Part shown: piece after piece, positions 53,280-62,865 of the stretch
Position numbering within the stretch: the stretch's first letter is position 1
Layout: every line of letters starts with the position of its first letter
Origin: Roseiflexus castenholzii DSM 13941
GTDB lineage: Bacteria > Chloroflexota > Chloroflexia > Chloroflexales > Roseiflexaceae
NCBI RefSeq assembly: GCF_000017805.1
Contig: NC_009767.1
Location: 2,542,001-2,606,000, forward strand
Length of the DNA: 64,000 nucleotides
Direction: 5' to 3'
Notes under the pieces: model-generated
What the model saw: only the letters and a program-made list of their open reading frames with translations
What the model was told of the DNA's origin: nothing
Databases searched by the model: none
Translations under genes and position numbers: made by a program

Positions 53280-53861
53280 CTACAGTTCGATCCTCGTGCC
53301 CAACACCTGAAGGAATTTCGCAATCCATTCAGGATGCGCGGGCCAGGCGGGCGCCGTCACCAGGTTGCCGTCGACATGCGCTTTGTTGGATGGAATATCG
53401 ACATACCGCCCCCCGGCGCGATTAACGTCAGGACCAACTGCCGGGTATGCAGAGCATGACCTGCCCTCCAGGACGCCTGCCGCAGCCAGCACCTGCGCGC
53501 CATGGCAGATGGCGGCAATCGGCTTGTTGGCAGCCGCAAAATGGCGGACGATGTCCAGCACCTTCTCGTTCAGGCGGATGTACTCCGGCGCGCGTCCGCC
53601 AGGGATCACGAGTGCGTCGTAGTCTTCAGCTCGAACTTCGGCGAATGTTGCGTTGAGTGCGAAGTTGTGCCCCGGCTTCTCACTGTACGTCTGATCTCCC
53701 TCGAAATCGTGAACTGCCGTGCGTACCTTATCGCCTGCCTTCTTATCGGGGCAGACGGCGTGGACGGTGTGACCAACCGCCTGAAGCGCCTGGAACGGAA
53801 CCATAACTTCGTAATCCTCGACGTAATCGCCAACGAGCATCAAGATGTTCTTTGCCGCCAT
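53280..53861 (-). CDS. DJ-1/PfpI family protein
   Basis: A 193-residue member of the DJ-1/PfpI superfamily (class I glutamine amidotransferase-like). The nucleophile elbow [13 protein letters not shown] carries the reactive Cys, the N-terminal [12 protein letters not shown] holds the partner Glu, and [20 protein letters not shown] is the usual PfpI segment. Members act as glyoxalase/deglycase-like or proteolytic enzymes; the exact activity is not predictable. ATG 53861 follows AAGGAG; upstream in-frame residues look non-coding. Confidence 0.92.
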   Translation of the reverse strand: MAAKNILMLVGDYVEDYEVMVPFQALQAVGHTVHAVCPDKKAGDKVRTAVHDFEGDQTYSEKPGHNFALNATFAEVRAEDYDALVIPGGRAPEYIRLNEKVLDIVRHFAAANKPIAAICHGAQVLAAAGVLEGRSCSAYPAVGPDVNRAGGRYVDIPSNKAHVDGNLVTAPAWPAHPEWIAKFLQVLGTRIEL

Positions 53862-54044
53862 TGGGAAACTCCTTTCTGCTCCTTTGCACGTTTGCCATTG
53901 CCGTGGGGACGAGATCATTATACCCGAATCTTTGGATGAGAACCAAGAACTGAGAACTGGGAAGCAAGAACCGAGAAGCAAGAACCAGGGACCAAAAGGT
54001 CAGGGTTTAGACGCATCACGTGCAACGGGCAACCTTCGTATCTT

Positions 54045-54215
54045 CTACCAATTCCCTGTGACCATCCGGCATGGTCACCCCGAGCAGCGCGAGGGGTCGT
54101 GCGCGACCCGCGCAGATTCCTCGCTGCGCGCGGAATGACCCGTCGCGGCGCGCGGAATGACCCGTCGCTGTGCTCGGAATGACCAGCATGCGGCATCGTC
54201 AATCGTCATTGGTAT
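54045..54215. mobile_element. MITE-like element, copy 4
   Basis: Left end TACCAATTCCCTGTGACC (from 54046), right end GTCATTGGTAT (54205-54215). Inside, the CATCCGGCATGGTCACCCCG and GCATGCGGCATC blocks match copies 2 and 3, with an extra duplication of GGAATGACCCGTCGC. The left end resembles the inverse of the right end of the element at 16694-17428 (GGGAATTGGTAT). Confidence 0.75.
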
Positions 54216-54331
54216 TCGACCCCTCGCGCCGCGTGCCTGTCTCCCTGCGAGCGCCCACCGGGGGACGCCTGCCTTGCTGCATCTTGCGTCCGTCCTGCTC
54301 TTGCGTATGCAATGTGTCACCTTTGTAAACC

Positions 54332-54360
54332 TTGACTTAACGTGTCATATCTACTATAGT
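54332..54360 (+). promoter_or_regulatory. Promoter of the heme operon
   Basis: TTGACT (54332-54337), 17 bp, TATAGT (54355-54360), placing the start near 54367, about 35 bases before the hemG/Y start. Confidence 0.75.
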
Positions 54361-54401
54361 GAGCGCGGATTTGATCAGATTTGACTAGAATCGATACATC
54401 C

Positions 54402-55874
54402 ATGACCGCGATGCATTCGACATCGGCGGCAACGCTGTTCCCGGGCGGTCAACCGCACATCGTTGTGGTAGGCGGCGGGATCAGCGGCATGAGCGCGGCA
54501 TATGAACTGGGGCGCGCAACGCGCGACGGGGCGCCGCCGGTGATGGTCACGCTCATCGAGCGTGAGGCGCGTTTAGGGGGCAAGGTCGTCACCGAGCGCA
54601 ACGGACCCTTCGTCATCGAAGGCGGACCCGACTCGTTCATGGCGCAGAAACCATGGGCTGCCGAACTGGCGCGTGAGATCGGTCTGGGTGACGAGTTGAT
54701 GGTCGCCTCGCCGATGCGCCGCACGACATGGGTGCTGATCCGTGGACGACCGCAACCGCTCCCCGAAGGCATGCTCCTGATCGTCCCCACACGCATCGCA
54801 CCCTTTGCCTTCTCGCCGCTGATTTCTCCCCTTGGAAAACTTCGTATGGCGCTCGACTTGTTCGTTCCGGCGCGCCGTGACGATGGCGATGAGACGCTCG
54901 CCGACTTTATTCGCCGTCGCCTGGGGAATGAGGCGCTTGATCGTCTGGCGGAGCCGATCCTCTCCGGCATTCACAGCGCTGAGTGCGAACGCCAGAGCAT
55001 TCTGGCGACCTTTCCGCGCTTCCGCGAGTTGGAGAAACGCCATGGCAGTCTGATCCGCGGCATGCTTGCAGCGCGGCGCACCGCGTCACCCTCTTCAGCG
55101 CATCAGTCGCCCTTCATGACGCTGCGCGGCGGCATGGGGACGCTCGTCGAGCGGTTGGAACAACGTCTCACGGCGCGTATCCTGACCAACCGCCGGGTGA
55201 TGGCGCTCACCTGTGATACAACCGCTGCGCGTCCCTATCGTCTGTGGTTGGACGACGGCGCCACGCTGGATGCCGATGCCGTCATTCTGGCGACGCCATC
55301 CTACGCCGCTGCTGACCTCGTCGGTGCATCGTTCCCGGCGCTGGCGGATGCGTTACGCGCCATCCGGTACGTTTCGACCGCCACGGTCTCACTGGTCTAC
55401 CGGCGCAGTGAGGTCGGGACGCCGCTCGATGGCTATGGTCTGGTCATTCCGCGCAGCGAACAGACCTGGATTAATGCATGCACCCTCTCCTCGGTTAAGT
55501 TTCGCCATCGCGCGCCCGATGAGTATCTGTTGCTGCGCTGCTTCGTCGGCGGATCGCGTCGTCCAGAACTGCTGGCGCGGGACGATGACGACCTGGTGCG
55601 CATGGCGCAGTCCGATCTGCGCGCCGTTCTGGGCATCACCGCCGTGCCGCTGCTGACGCGCGTGTATCGCTGGCATAACGGCAACCCGCAGTATGATGTC
55701 GGGCATCTGGAACGAATCGCCGCGCTCGAGGCGCTTTGTCCGGCGGGTCTTTTGCTGGCCGGCGCCGCGTATCGTGGCGTTGGCGTGCCCGACTGCATCA
55801 AACAGGGGCGTGAGGCGGCGCGTCGGGCGCTCGATGTGGTTGCGACCGCTCGCTATCCGGTGATGGAAAAGTAA
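54402..55874 (+). CDS. hemY: Protoporphyrinogen/coproporphyrinogen oxidase (HemY/CgoX type)
   Basis: A 490-residue FAD enzyme that oxidises protoporphyrinogen or coproporphyrinogen with oxygen. The dinucleotide motif IVVVGGGISGMSAAYELGRA is followed by an acidic strand end (VTLIERE), then GGKVVTERNGPFVIEGGPDS. The C-terminal part has GLLLAGAAYRGVGVPDCIKQ, the usual FAD-closing motif. With HemQ downstream, a coproporphyrinogen III oxidase role (CgoX) is likely for heme, though a phototroph also needs protoporphyrin. The start is uncertain: ATG 54402 or 54411, or TTG 54381; no clear ribosome-binding site. First gene of the heme cluster. Confidence 0.92.
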   Translation: MTAMHSTSAATLFPGGQPHIVVVGGGISGMSAAYELGRATRDGAPPVMVTLIEREARLGGKVVTERNGPFVIEGGPDSFMAQKPWAAELAREIGLGDELMVASPMRRTTWVLIRGRPQPLPEGMLLIVPTRIAPFAFSPLISPLGKLRMALDLFVPARRDDGDETLADFIRRRLGNEALDRLAEPILSGIHSAECERQSILATFPRFRELEKRHGSLIRGMLAARRTASPSSAHQSPFMTLRGGMGTLVERLEQRLTARILTNRRVMALTCDTTAARPYRLWLDDGATLDADAVILATPSYAAADLVGASFPALADALRAIRYVSTATVSLVYRRSEVGTPLDGYGLVIPRSEQTWINACTLSSVKFRHRAPDEYLLLRCFVGGSRRPELLARDDDDLVRMAQSDLRAVLGITAVPLLTRVYRWHNGNPQYDVGHLERIAALEALCPAGLLLAGAAYRGVGVPDCIKQGREAARRALDVVATARYPVMEK

Positions 55875-55923
55875 AGGTTTCTCAACTTGCAATATATTGT
55901 GAAAATTGTAACATGGTATTGCG

Positions 55924-56544
55924 ATGATCGACGCCAGACCAATCGACGACGAATGGCTGTCGCTGACAGAAGCCAGTGAATTGCTCGGCGTGGCGGCATC
56001 GACACTGCGCCGTTGGGGGGATGCCGGAAAGGTGCCGATGAAGCGCACCCTCGGCGGTCATCGTCGTTTTTCGCGGGCAGGGCTGCTGAAAGTGATGGAA
56101 GAAGCGCAGCCGCACGTCTCCCCCTCCACGCCGGCGCCGCTGTCGTTCCTGCGGTTCGACGCGCACGCCATGGCGCGCGCCGACTGGCACTCGCGCTTGA
56201 TGACGCATTCCAATGCCGACCGTATGCGTGGTCTCGGGCAACGTTTGCTGGGTTTGTTGATCCAGTACATCAACCGTCAGGAGGAGGACGAACGGTTTCT
56301 GAATGAAGCGCGCGTAATCGGTAGTGGTTATGGGCGCGAAACGCGCGATGCCGGCGTCAGTATGCACGATACGGTGCAGGCGTTTCTGTTCTTCCGCAAC
56401 TCGTTTGCGCGACTGGCGATGCCGGTGCCCGGCATTACTCAACCGAACGACCTGGATCAGGCGGTCGCTCTCCATGCGCGGATCGATCGTTTCATGGACG
56501 CAGTGCTGCTGGGAGCGATCACCGGGTATGAGCAACAAGAGTGA
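55924..56544 (+). CDS. MerR-like HTH regulator with C-terminal sensor domain
   Basis: A 206-residue protein. Residues about 12-52 form a MerR/excisionase-like winged helix (LSLTEASELLGVAASTLRRW, then GKVPMKRTLGGHRRFSRAGL). After a linker, residues about 95-205 are helical (RLLGLLIQYINRQEEDERFL; HDTVQAFLFFRNSFARLAMP) and resemble the RsbRD_N-type sensor region, possibly binding a small molecule. Its place inside the heme cluster makes it a candidate regulator of tetrapyrrole synthesis. An AT-rich stretch with CAATATATTG at 55890-55899 lies just upstream and may hold its promoter and operator. Confidence 0.8.
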   Translation: MIDARPIDDEWLSLTEASELLGVAASTLRRWGDAGKVPMKRTLGGHRRFSRAGLLKVMEEAQPHVSPSTPAPLSFLRFDAHAMARADWHSRLMTHSNADRMRGLGQRLLGLLIQYINRQEEDERFLNEARVIGSGYGRETRDAGVSMHDTVQAFLFFRNSFARLAMPVPGITQPNDLDQAVALHARIDRFMDAVLLGAITGYEQQE

Positions 56545-56555
56545 GGTGATCGGCT

Positions 56556-57833
56556 ATGCACATAACCCTGATCGGTGTGCATCAGCGCAATACGCCGGTG
56601 ACGGTGCGCGAGCGGTTGGCATTCAGCCTCCGTGAGTTGCCCGACGCGCTCCTGGCGTTGCGTCGATATGTCGAAGAAGGGATCATCCTCTCGACATGCA
56701 ACCGGGTTGAGGTGTGCGCTGTGACACACGACAGCGTGGGGGGCGATGCGGCGTTGAAATCGTTCCTCGCGGAACAACGTGGCGTTGATCAGGCGGTGTT
56801 CGTCCCTTCACTCTACATCTATCACAATGAAGCAGTCGTGCGCCATCTCTATCGTCTGGCTGCCGGTCTCGACTCGATGGTGCTTGGCGAGGATCAGATC
56901 GTCGGGCAGATCAAGGAGGCGCTTGCCATTGCGCACGCATCTGGGGCGATTGGTCCGGTGCTCCATCGGGTGCTCCATGGAGCATTGGCGGCAGGGAAGC
57001 GCGCGCGCACCCACACCGGCATTGCTTCCGGTCATGTGTCGGTGGTGTCGGTTGCAATCGATGCCCTGCGCCAGCACGCCGATCTGCTGAAGCAGGGGCG
57101 TGCGCTGGTCATCGGCGCCGGGCATATGGCAGAACTGACGCTGAAACATCTGATCGCCGAAGGGTGCTCCGCCATCACTGTTATCAATCGCACGGAGACG
57201 CGGGCCAGCGCGCTGGCGCAGCGGTATGGCGTCGCATGGCGACCATGGGGCGATCTGAGCGATGCGCTGGCGATGAGCGATATGGTGGTCAGTTGTACGT
57301 CGGCGCCGGGTATCGTGGTGTCATGGCAGATGGTGGAACGCGCCGCAGTCGGGCGTTCTGTTCCGTTGCTCCTCTTTGACCTTGCGGTGCCGCGTGATAT
57401 CGATCAGCGTGTGGTGGAGATACCTGGCGTGCACCTCTACGATGTGGATGCGCTCGAACCGATCTGTGTGACCAACCGCGCCATGCGCGCTGCCGAAGCG
57501 CAACGTGCGGAGGCGATCATCGATGGCGAAGTGGCGAAGTTCATGGAGTGGTGGGTGGCGCAACAGGCGGTTCCGACCATCCGCGCTCTGCGGGAGCGCG
57601 CCGAAGCCATCCGCGACGCCGAAATCCGGCGGGCGCTGGCGCGCTGCCCGGAACTCTCGCCGCAACAGCGCGAAACGGTGGTCGCGCTGAGCACGGCGAT
57701 TATCAATAAACTGCTGCACGAGCCGATTGTGGCGCTGCGCGATCCGGAGGCGGGTAGCGAATTGGTGTCGGCAGTGCGGCGATTGTTCAATATCGATGAT
57801 GCCACGGTTCACCCTTCTGCGAAAGTGACATAA
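56556..57833 (+). CDS. hemA: Glutamyl-tRNA reductase
   Basis: A 425-residue enzyme making glutamate-1-semialdehyde from glutamyl-tRNA, the first committed step of the C5 pathway. The catalytic Cys48 lies in ILSTCNRVEV. The signature HLYRLAAGLDSMVLGEDQIV and the NADPH site ALVIGAGHMAELTLKHL are present, followed by the helical dimerisation domain. The length is normal. It starts 11 bp after the regulator gene. hemL is not in the window. Confidence 0.97.
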   Translation: MHITLIGVHQRNTPVTVRERLAFSLRELPDALLALRRYVEEGIILSTCNRVEVCAVTHDSVGGDAALKSFLAEQRGVDQAVFVPSLYIYHNEAVVRHLYRLAAGLDSMVLGEDQIVGQIKEALAIAHASGAIGPVLHRVLHGALAAGKRARTHTGIASGHVSVVSVAIDALRQHADLLKQGRALVIGAGHMAELTLKHLIAEGCSAITVINRTETRASALAQRYGVAWRPWGDLSDALAMSDMVVSCTSAPGIVVSWQMVERAAVGRSVPLLLFDLAVPRDIDQRVVEIPGVHLYDVDALEPICVTNRAMRAAEAQRAEAIIDGEVAKFMEWWVAQQAVPTIRALRERAEAIRDAEIRRALARCPELSPQQRETVVALSTAIINKLLHEPIVALRDPEAGSELVSAVRRLFNIDDATVHPSAKVT

Positions 57834-57861
57834 CATATGTGCCTGGAGAGGATACGAAGGT

Positions 57862-58563
57862 ATGGCTGATCAGGATCACGCTGCTGCTTCCGCAATTCCC
57901 TGGTTTGTGCAGTTCACTGCGTTCAAGGTTGATCCTGCATGGCGTCGTTTGCCGCATACGGCGCGAGCCGAAGGGCGCGAGGCGTTCGCCGGTGTGGTGG
58001 AGGAGTATGCCTCCTCGATCACAACCTGGGCGTACAGCGGCATCGGCTTGAAGATCGGCGTCGATCTCCTCCTCTGGCGGCGTGGCGTCGATCCCAAATT
58101 GATGCAGGAGATGACGGCGCGCCTGCTGAGGAGTGGCATCGGGTGTTATAGCGAGATTTCATATCAATTGTTTGGCTATACCCGTTCCTCGGTCTACACC
58201 CGCCGCCCCACCAGTCAAGAGCAGGCGATCGATCTGAATGATCGCCAGACCTACCTGATTGTCTATCCGTTCAGCAAAACAACCGAATGGTACCTCATGA
58301 GCCGTGATGCCCGTCAGGGAATGATGAATGAGCATATGCGCGTTGGTCACGAGTATGCCGACATCCGGCAGGTGCTGTTGTATGCAACCGGGATCGACGA
58401 TCAGGAGTTTGTCGTTGCGTATGAAACCGAGGACCTGCCGCGGTTCAGCCAGTTGGTCACCGATCTGCGCGCGACCGAAGCGCGCCGTTATACGCTGCGC
58501 GACACGCCGATCATTACTGCCATTCATTATCCTCTACGCGACGCGCTGGCGCTGATTGGATAA
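57862..58563 (+). CDS. hemQ: HemQ, chlorite dismutase-like coproheme decarboxylase
   Basis: A 233-residue protein with the HemQ (ChdC) pattern: YLIVYPFSKTTEWYLMSRDA, where Tyr135 corresponds to the reactive tyrosine, and MNEHMRVGHEYADIRQVLLY with the axial His163. It decarboxylates coproheme to heme b with peroxide. It is not a true chlorite dismutase, as the distal Arg of that group is not evident. Its place between hemA and hemE, before hemH, supports the coproporphyrin-dependent route. Confidence 0.92.
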   Translation: MADQDHAAASAIPWFVQFTAFKVDPAWRRLPHTARAEGREAFAGVVEEYASSITTWAYSGIGLKIGVDLLLWRRGVDPKLMQEMTARLLRSGIGCYSEISYQLFGYTRSSVYTRRPTSQEQAIDLNDRQTYLIVYPFSKTTEWYLMSRDARQGMMNEHMRVGHEYADIRQVLLYATGIDDQEFVVAYETEDLPRFSQLVTDLRATEARRYTLRDTPIITAIHYPLRDALALIG

Positions 58564-58566
58564 TCT

Positions 58567-59625
58567 ATGACGCTTCATCGCTTTCTGGCGGCGTGTCGCC
58601 GCCAGCCAACCGATGCCACGCCGGTCTGGTTTATGCGCCAGGCAGGGCGCTATATGCCGGAGTATCGCGCGATCCGCGAACGCTACGGCTTTCTCGATAT
58701 GGTGAAAACGCCGGAACTGGCTGCCGAGATCACCATGCAGCCGCTCCTTGCTTTCCCCGTCGATGCAGCGATCATTTTCGCCGACATTCTGCCGTTGCTC
58801 GAAGGGATCGGTCTTCAGTTGACTTATGAGCAGGGTGAAGGTCCGGTCATTCACAATCCGTTGCGCTCCTCCGCCGACATTGCCGCCCTGCGCGACGCCG
58901 ATCCGCGCGAAACGGTCGCGTACACGATCCAGGCGATCCGTTTGGTGAAACGTGAACTGGAAGAGCGCGCGCCGCTCATTGGGTTCAGTGGCGCGCCGTT
59001 CACGCTGGCGGCGTATGCCGTCGAGGGAGGATCGTCGCGGGATCATCGCTTGACGAAGGCGCTGATGTATGCCGAACCGCAGGCATGGCGCGATCTGATG
59101 GAGCGTTTGACAACCCAGGTGAGCGCCTACCTGATTGCGCAGATTGAGGCTGGCGCCGATGCGGTGCAGCTCTTCGATAGTTGGGCAGGCGCACTCGCAC
59201 CCGGCGATTATGCCGAATACGTGCTGCCGTTTGTGCAGCAATGTATCATTAATGTGCGCGCCGGTTGTGGGGTCGTTCCGCCGCCGCCAATTATCTACTT
59301 CGGTGTCGGCATGTCGGGTATGCTCGGTATGTTGCGTCAGACCGACGCGGATGTCATTGGTCTCGATTGGCGCATCTATCTTGATGATGGGTGGGCGCAG
59401 GTTGGTCCTGGCGTCGCGGTTCAGGGCAACCTCGACCCGCACACGCTCCTGGCGCCCTGGTCCGACGTCCGTCGTCGCGCCGCCGATATTCTCGACCGCG
59501 CGGCCAGTCGTCCAGGGCATATTTTCAACCTGGGGCACGGGATCGTGCCCGAAACGCCGGTTGATACTGTGCGTCGTCTGGCTGAGTTCGTTCATGAGTA
59601 TTCAGCGGAAGAAACCTATGACTGA
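58567..59625 (+). CDS. hemE: Uroporphyrinogen decarboxylase
   Basis: A 352-residue enzyme converting uroporphyrinogen III to coproporphyrinogen III. The N-terminal [20 protein letters not shown] signature and the segment with the catalytic Asp ([20 protein letters not shown]) are intact, as is [17 protein letters not shown]. The end [20 protein letters not shown] is typical. Three base pairs separate it from hemQ; its end overlaps hemH by 8 bp. Confidence 0.98.
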
Positions 59626-60559
59626 TCACGCACCGCCAACGGGTATTTTTTTGCTTGCCTATGGCACGCCGGAGAGTCTCGACGATGTCGAGCCGTACTT
59701 TACCCACATTCGTGGTGGGCGCACGCCATCACCGGAGGCGGTGGCGAACCTGCGTGAACGCTATCGGCTGGTTGGTGGACGCACGCCGCTCAAGGACCTG
59801 ACCTTCGCTGTGGCCGACCGGTTGCAGGCGCGGCTCGATGCGCAATCGCCGGGTCGGTATCGCGTCTATGTCGGCATGAAGCACTGGCATCCATTTATTG
59901 CCGAAACTGTGCCACGGATTGCGCGCGATGGGGTGCGCGAGGTTGTGGCGCTCGTTCTTGCGCCCCACTATTCTCGAATGAGCGTCGGCGGCTACCGCAA
60001 GTACCTTGACGAAGCGAATGGCGCGCTTCCGCAGCCGCTCCAGGTGACATTCATCGAACGCTGGCACGATGATCCAGGATTCCGGCGGTTGATTGCAGAT
60101 CGCATCACGGAGGCGCGCGTCACCTTGCCTCCTGATCTGCGCAACGAAGCGCTGGTTCTCTTCAGTGCGCACAGTCTGCCGGAGCGCATTCTGTCGTGGA
60201 ACGACCCATACCCCGACGAACTGCGTGAGAGTGCGTCCGGCATCGCGGCGTTGCTGGGCTTGACCGACTGGCGTCTCTGCTATCAGAGCGCGGGGATGAC
60301 CGGCGAACCGTGGCTGGGTCCCGACATTCTCGATTACCTGGAAGAACTGCACAACGAAGGGGTGCGCGCCGTGATCAGCGCGCCGTTCGGGTTCGTTGCC
60401 GACCATCTCGAGGTGCTGTGGGACATCGACCACGAGGCGCAAGAGAAGGCTGCGGAGTTGGGGATGACGCTCCGCCGCATTCGAATGCCGAACGCCGATG
60501 ATGAGTTTGTGGACGTGCTGGTGGCGCTGCTTCGTGCTGCGCTGGGAAAGCGTCTATGA
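59618..60559 (+). CDS. hemH: Ferrochelatase (coproporphyrin type inferred)
   Basis: A 313-residue chelatase inserting Fe2+ into a porphyrin. [20 protein letters not shown] starts the first Rossmann domain. [12 protein letters not shown] holds the metal-site His, and [20 protein letters not shown] the conserved Glu. In HemQ-containing organisms the substrate is coproporphyrin III (CpfC), inferred here. No C-terminal 2Fe-2S extension is seen. ATG 59618 overlaps hemE; the gene ends in an ATGA overlap with hemC. Confidence 0.95.
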
Positions 60560-61467
60560 GAAATTCGCTGACCATTGGCACGCGCGCCAGCAAACTGGCG
60601 CTGGTGCAGACGCACATGATCCGCGATGCGTTGCAGGCGGCGCATCCGGGATTGACCGTTGCTGTTGAACGGATTACGACGCGCGGCGACATTATTCTTG
60701 ACCGTCCGCTCAATGCAATCGGTGATAAAGGACTGTTCGTCGTCGAAATCGAGGAGGCGATGCGCGCTGGCAGGGTCGATCTGGCGGTTCATAGCGCCAA
60801 AGATCTGCCCTCGACGCTGCCTCCCGATATGACCCTGGCTGTCTGCCCGCGCCGTGCCGATCCGCGTGATGCGCTGGTGGCGCAGCCGGGCATGACGCTT
60901 GCTTCCCTGCCGCATGGCGCGCGCGTTGGCACGAGCAGCCTGCGGCGCGCCTGTCAGTTGCGCGCCCTGCGCCCCGATCTGACGCTGCTCGATCTGCGCG
61001 GAAATGTCGATACGCGGTTGCGCAAGTTGCGTGAAGGGCAGTACGATGCCATCGTGCTCGCGGCAGCCGGGTTGAAGCGGCTGGGTCTCGAAGAGGTTAT
61101 TACGGAACTGCTCGAACCAGATGTGCTGATACCGGCGGTTGGGCAGGGAATTATCGGCGTCGAAGCGCGCGCCGGCGATGATGAGGTGCTGCGTCTGCTG
61201 GCGCCGCTCGATGATCCGGCAGCGCGCGCCGCGATCACGGCTGAGCGCGCATTTCTGGCGCGTATCGGTGGTGGTTGCCGGGTTCCGGTCGGAGCGCTGG
61301 CGCTCCTCGAAGGCGATGAATTGCTGCTGTACGGGATGATCGGCGCACTGGACGGGCGTATGGTGCGCGGTATGCGGAGCGGATCAGCATCGGACCCTGC
61401 CGGTCTGGGATCGGCGCTGGCGGAAGAACTGCTCGATGCAGGCGGGCAGGCGTTGCTCGCAGGGTAA
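60556..61467 (+). CDS. hemC: Porphobilinogen deaminase (hydroxymethylbilane synthase)
   Basis: A 303-residue enzyme assembling four porphobilinogens. Motifs: LTIGTRASKLALVQTHMIRD, GDKGLFVVEIEEAM, VHSAKDLPSTLP and the cofactor-binding Cys241 in GGGCRVPVGA, which carries the dipyrromethane. The order hemH-hemC-hemD with a 4-bp overlap indicates tight co-translation. Confidence 0.98.
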   Translation: MRNSLTIGTRASKLALVQTHMIRDALQAAHPGLTVAVERITTRGDIILDRPLNAIGDKGLFVVEIEEAMRAGRVDLAVHSAKDLPSTLPPDMTLAVCPRRADPRDALVAQPGMTLASLPHGARVGTSSLRRACQLRALRPDLTLLDLRGNVDTRLRKLREGQYDAIVLAAAGLKRLGLEEVITELLEPDVLIPAVGQGIIGVEARAGDDEVLRLLAPLDDPAARAAITAERAFLARIGGGCRVPVGALALLEGDELLLYGMIGALDGRMVRGMRSGSASDPAGLGSALAEELLDAGGQALLAG

Positions 61468-61471
61468 TCGA

Positions 61472-62281
61472 ATGGACACGACCGGTCAATTGCAAGGGAA
61501 ACGGATCGCAGTCACACGCGCTGCCGAACGGGCAGAAGGTTTGGCGGCAGCGCTGAGCAGTGAAGGGGCTGAGGTGCTGGTTTGCCCGACAATCGCCTAT
61601 GCCCCGCCGGATGATCCTGATCGGCTCGAAGCAGCACTCGAGCGTCTCGACCAGTACGACTGGATCATTTTCACCAGTGTCGCAGCCGTCGATACACTCG
61701 CTCGGTATCAGGCGCTGCCGCCGCCGTTGCACGTGCGGGTGGCGGCAGTCGGGAAAGCGACGGCTGCCGCTATCGAGTCGCGCGGCGGGCGGGTCGATCT
61801 GCTGCCAGCGCAACAAAACGCGGAAGGGTTGCTGGCAGAACTGCGAAACGTCGCCGGTCAACGCTTTCTGCTGCCGGTCTCCGACATCGCACGCGATACG
61901 CTAGCAGTCGGTTTGCGCGAGCGTGAAGCGTTGGTCGATGTGGTGACCGCCTACCGGACGGTTCCCGGTCCGGGGGTGCGTGATCTGATCGATCCGCTCT
62001 GCCGCCGCGCCATTGATGCCGTCGTGTTCAGCAGCCCATCGACATTGCGCTACCTGATCGACGGCATGGAACAGTTCGGCATCGCCCGTTCCGTGGCACG
62101 CGCCCTGTTCGACGGCGTTGCGTTGATTGCGATAGGACCGACGACCGCGCAGGCGCTGCGGGACGAAGGTCTGTCCGTTGCCGCACAGGCGCCGAATCCG
62201 GCGGTGGAAGGAGTGGCGGAAGCGGTGTGTGCGGGGTTAAATGACGTAGGGGCACGCCTGAGGCGCGCCCATGGGCAGTAG
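61472..62281 (+). CDS. hemD: Uroporphyrinogen III synthase
   Basis: A 269-residue cyclase that closes and inverts ring D of hydroxymethylbilane. The family is weakly conserved but the pattern is clear: GKRIAVTRAAERAEGLAAAL, YDWIIFTSVAAVDTLARY, VAAVGKATAAAIESRGG and AVVFSSPSTLRYLI, ending IAIGPTTAQALRDEGL. ATG 61472 is 4 bp after hemC. The last ten residues (GARLRRAHGQ) and the TAG stop are read from a palindromic GC-rich repeat beginning near 62246, so the C-terminus may be a replacement. Confidence 0.92.
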   Translation: MDTTGQLQGKRIAVTRAAERAEGLAAALSSEGAEVLVCPTIAYAPPDDPDRLEAALERLDQYDWIIFTSVAAVDTLARYQALPPPLHVRVAAVGKATAAAIESRGGRVDLLPAQQNAEGLLAELRNVAGQRFLLPVSDIARDTLAVGLREREALVDVVTAYRTVPGPGVRDLIDPLCRRAIDAVVFSSPSTLRYLIDGMEQFGIARSVARALFDGVALIAIGPTTAQALRDEGLSVAAQAPNPAVEGVAEAVCAGLNDVGARLRRAHGQ

Positions 62282-62643
62282 GGGCGCGCCTCAGGCGCGC
62301 CCATGGGGACCGCGCCGCGCGCCCGTGGGGACCGCCGCGCGCCGGTGGGGACCGCCGCGCCCATGGGGACCGCGCCGCGCGCCCGTGGGGACCGCGCCGC
62401 GCCCATGGGGACCGCGCCGCGCGCCCGTGGGGACCGCCGCGCCCATGGGGACCGCGCCGCGCGCCCGTGGGGACCGCCGCGCCCATGGGGACTGCGCCGC
62501 GCTCGTGGGGACCGCGCCGCGCGCCCGTGGGGACCGCCGCGCCCGTGGGGACCGCCGCCCCATGGGGACCGCGCCGCGCGCCCGTGGGGACCGCCGCGCC
62601 CGTGGGGACCGCCGCGCCCATGGGGACCGCGCCGCGCGCCCGT
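62246..62643. repeat. GC-rich repeat cluster between hemD and hemB
   Basis: Two 32-bp units starting at 62246 and 62278 carry the palindrome GGCGCGCCTCAGGCGCGCC (first unit slightly different). They run into 17 tandem copies of a simple motif, GTGGGGACCG or ATGGGGACCG, joined by CCGCGC-rich linkers of two lengths, through 62643. Open frames on both strands here are low-complexity artefacts. Confidence 0.9.
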
Positions 62644-62865
62644 GGATTCGGTGGGTGGAAGGTTGCATAGTGTGCAGTCGAAGACGCCCCCGACCCTTAA
62701 GGTCCTTGCCGTTGATCGCTTTCTGTTGGGGCATCTCGCCGGCGGAACGGTCCTGGCATCCGGTTGGTGCGTCTCCCAACCTCAAGAGGCTTGGTCGCTT
62801 GTCAGGCAGTGAATCGGAATGTGAATCCTTAACTCCTGACCGCTGCTGACCCACAGGAGGCTCCT
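62644..62865. other. Non-coding segment upstream of hemB
   Basis: No gene is seen. TTGTCA at 62799-62804 is a weak -35 without a good -10. ACAGGAGG just before 62866 is the hemB ribosome-binding site. Confidence 0.4.

Noticed and set aside
62028..62854. Proline/arginine-rich open frames in the array between hemD and hemB
   Set aside because: Low-complexity products of the GGGGACCG repeat, open on both strands.
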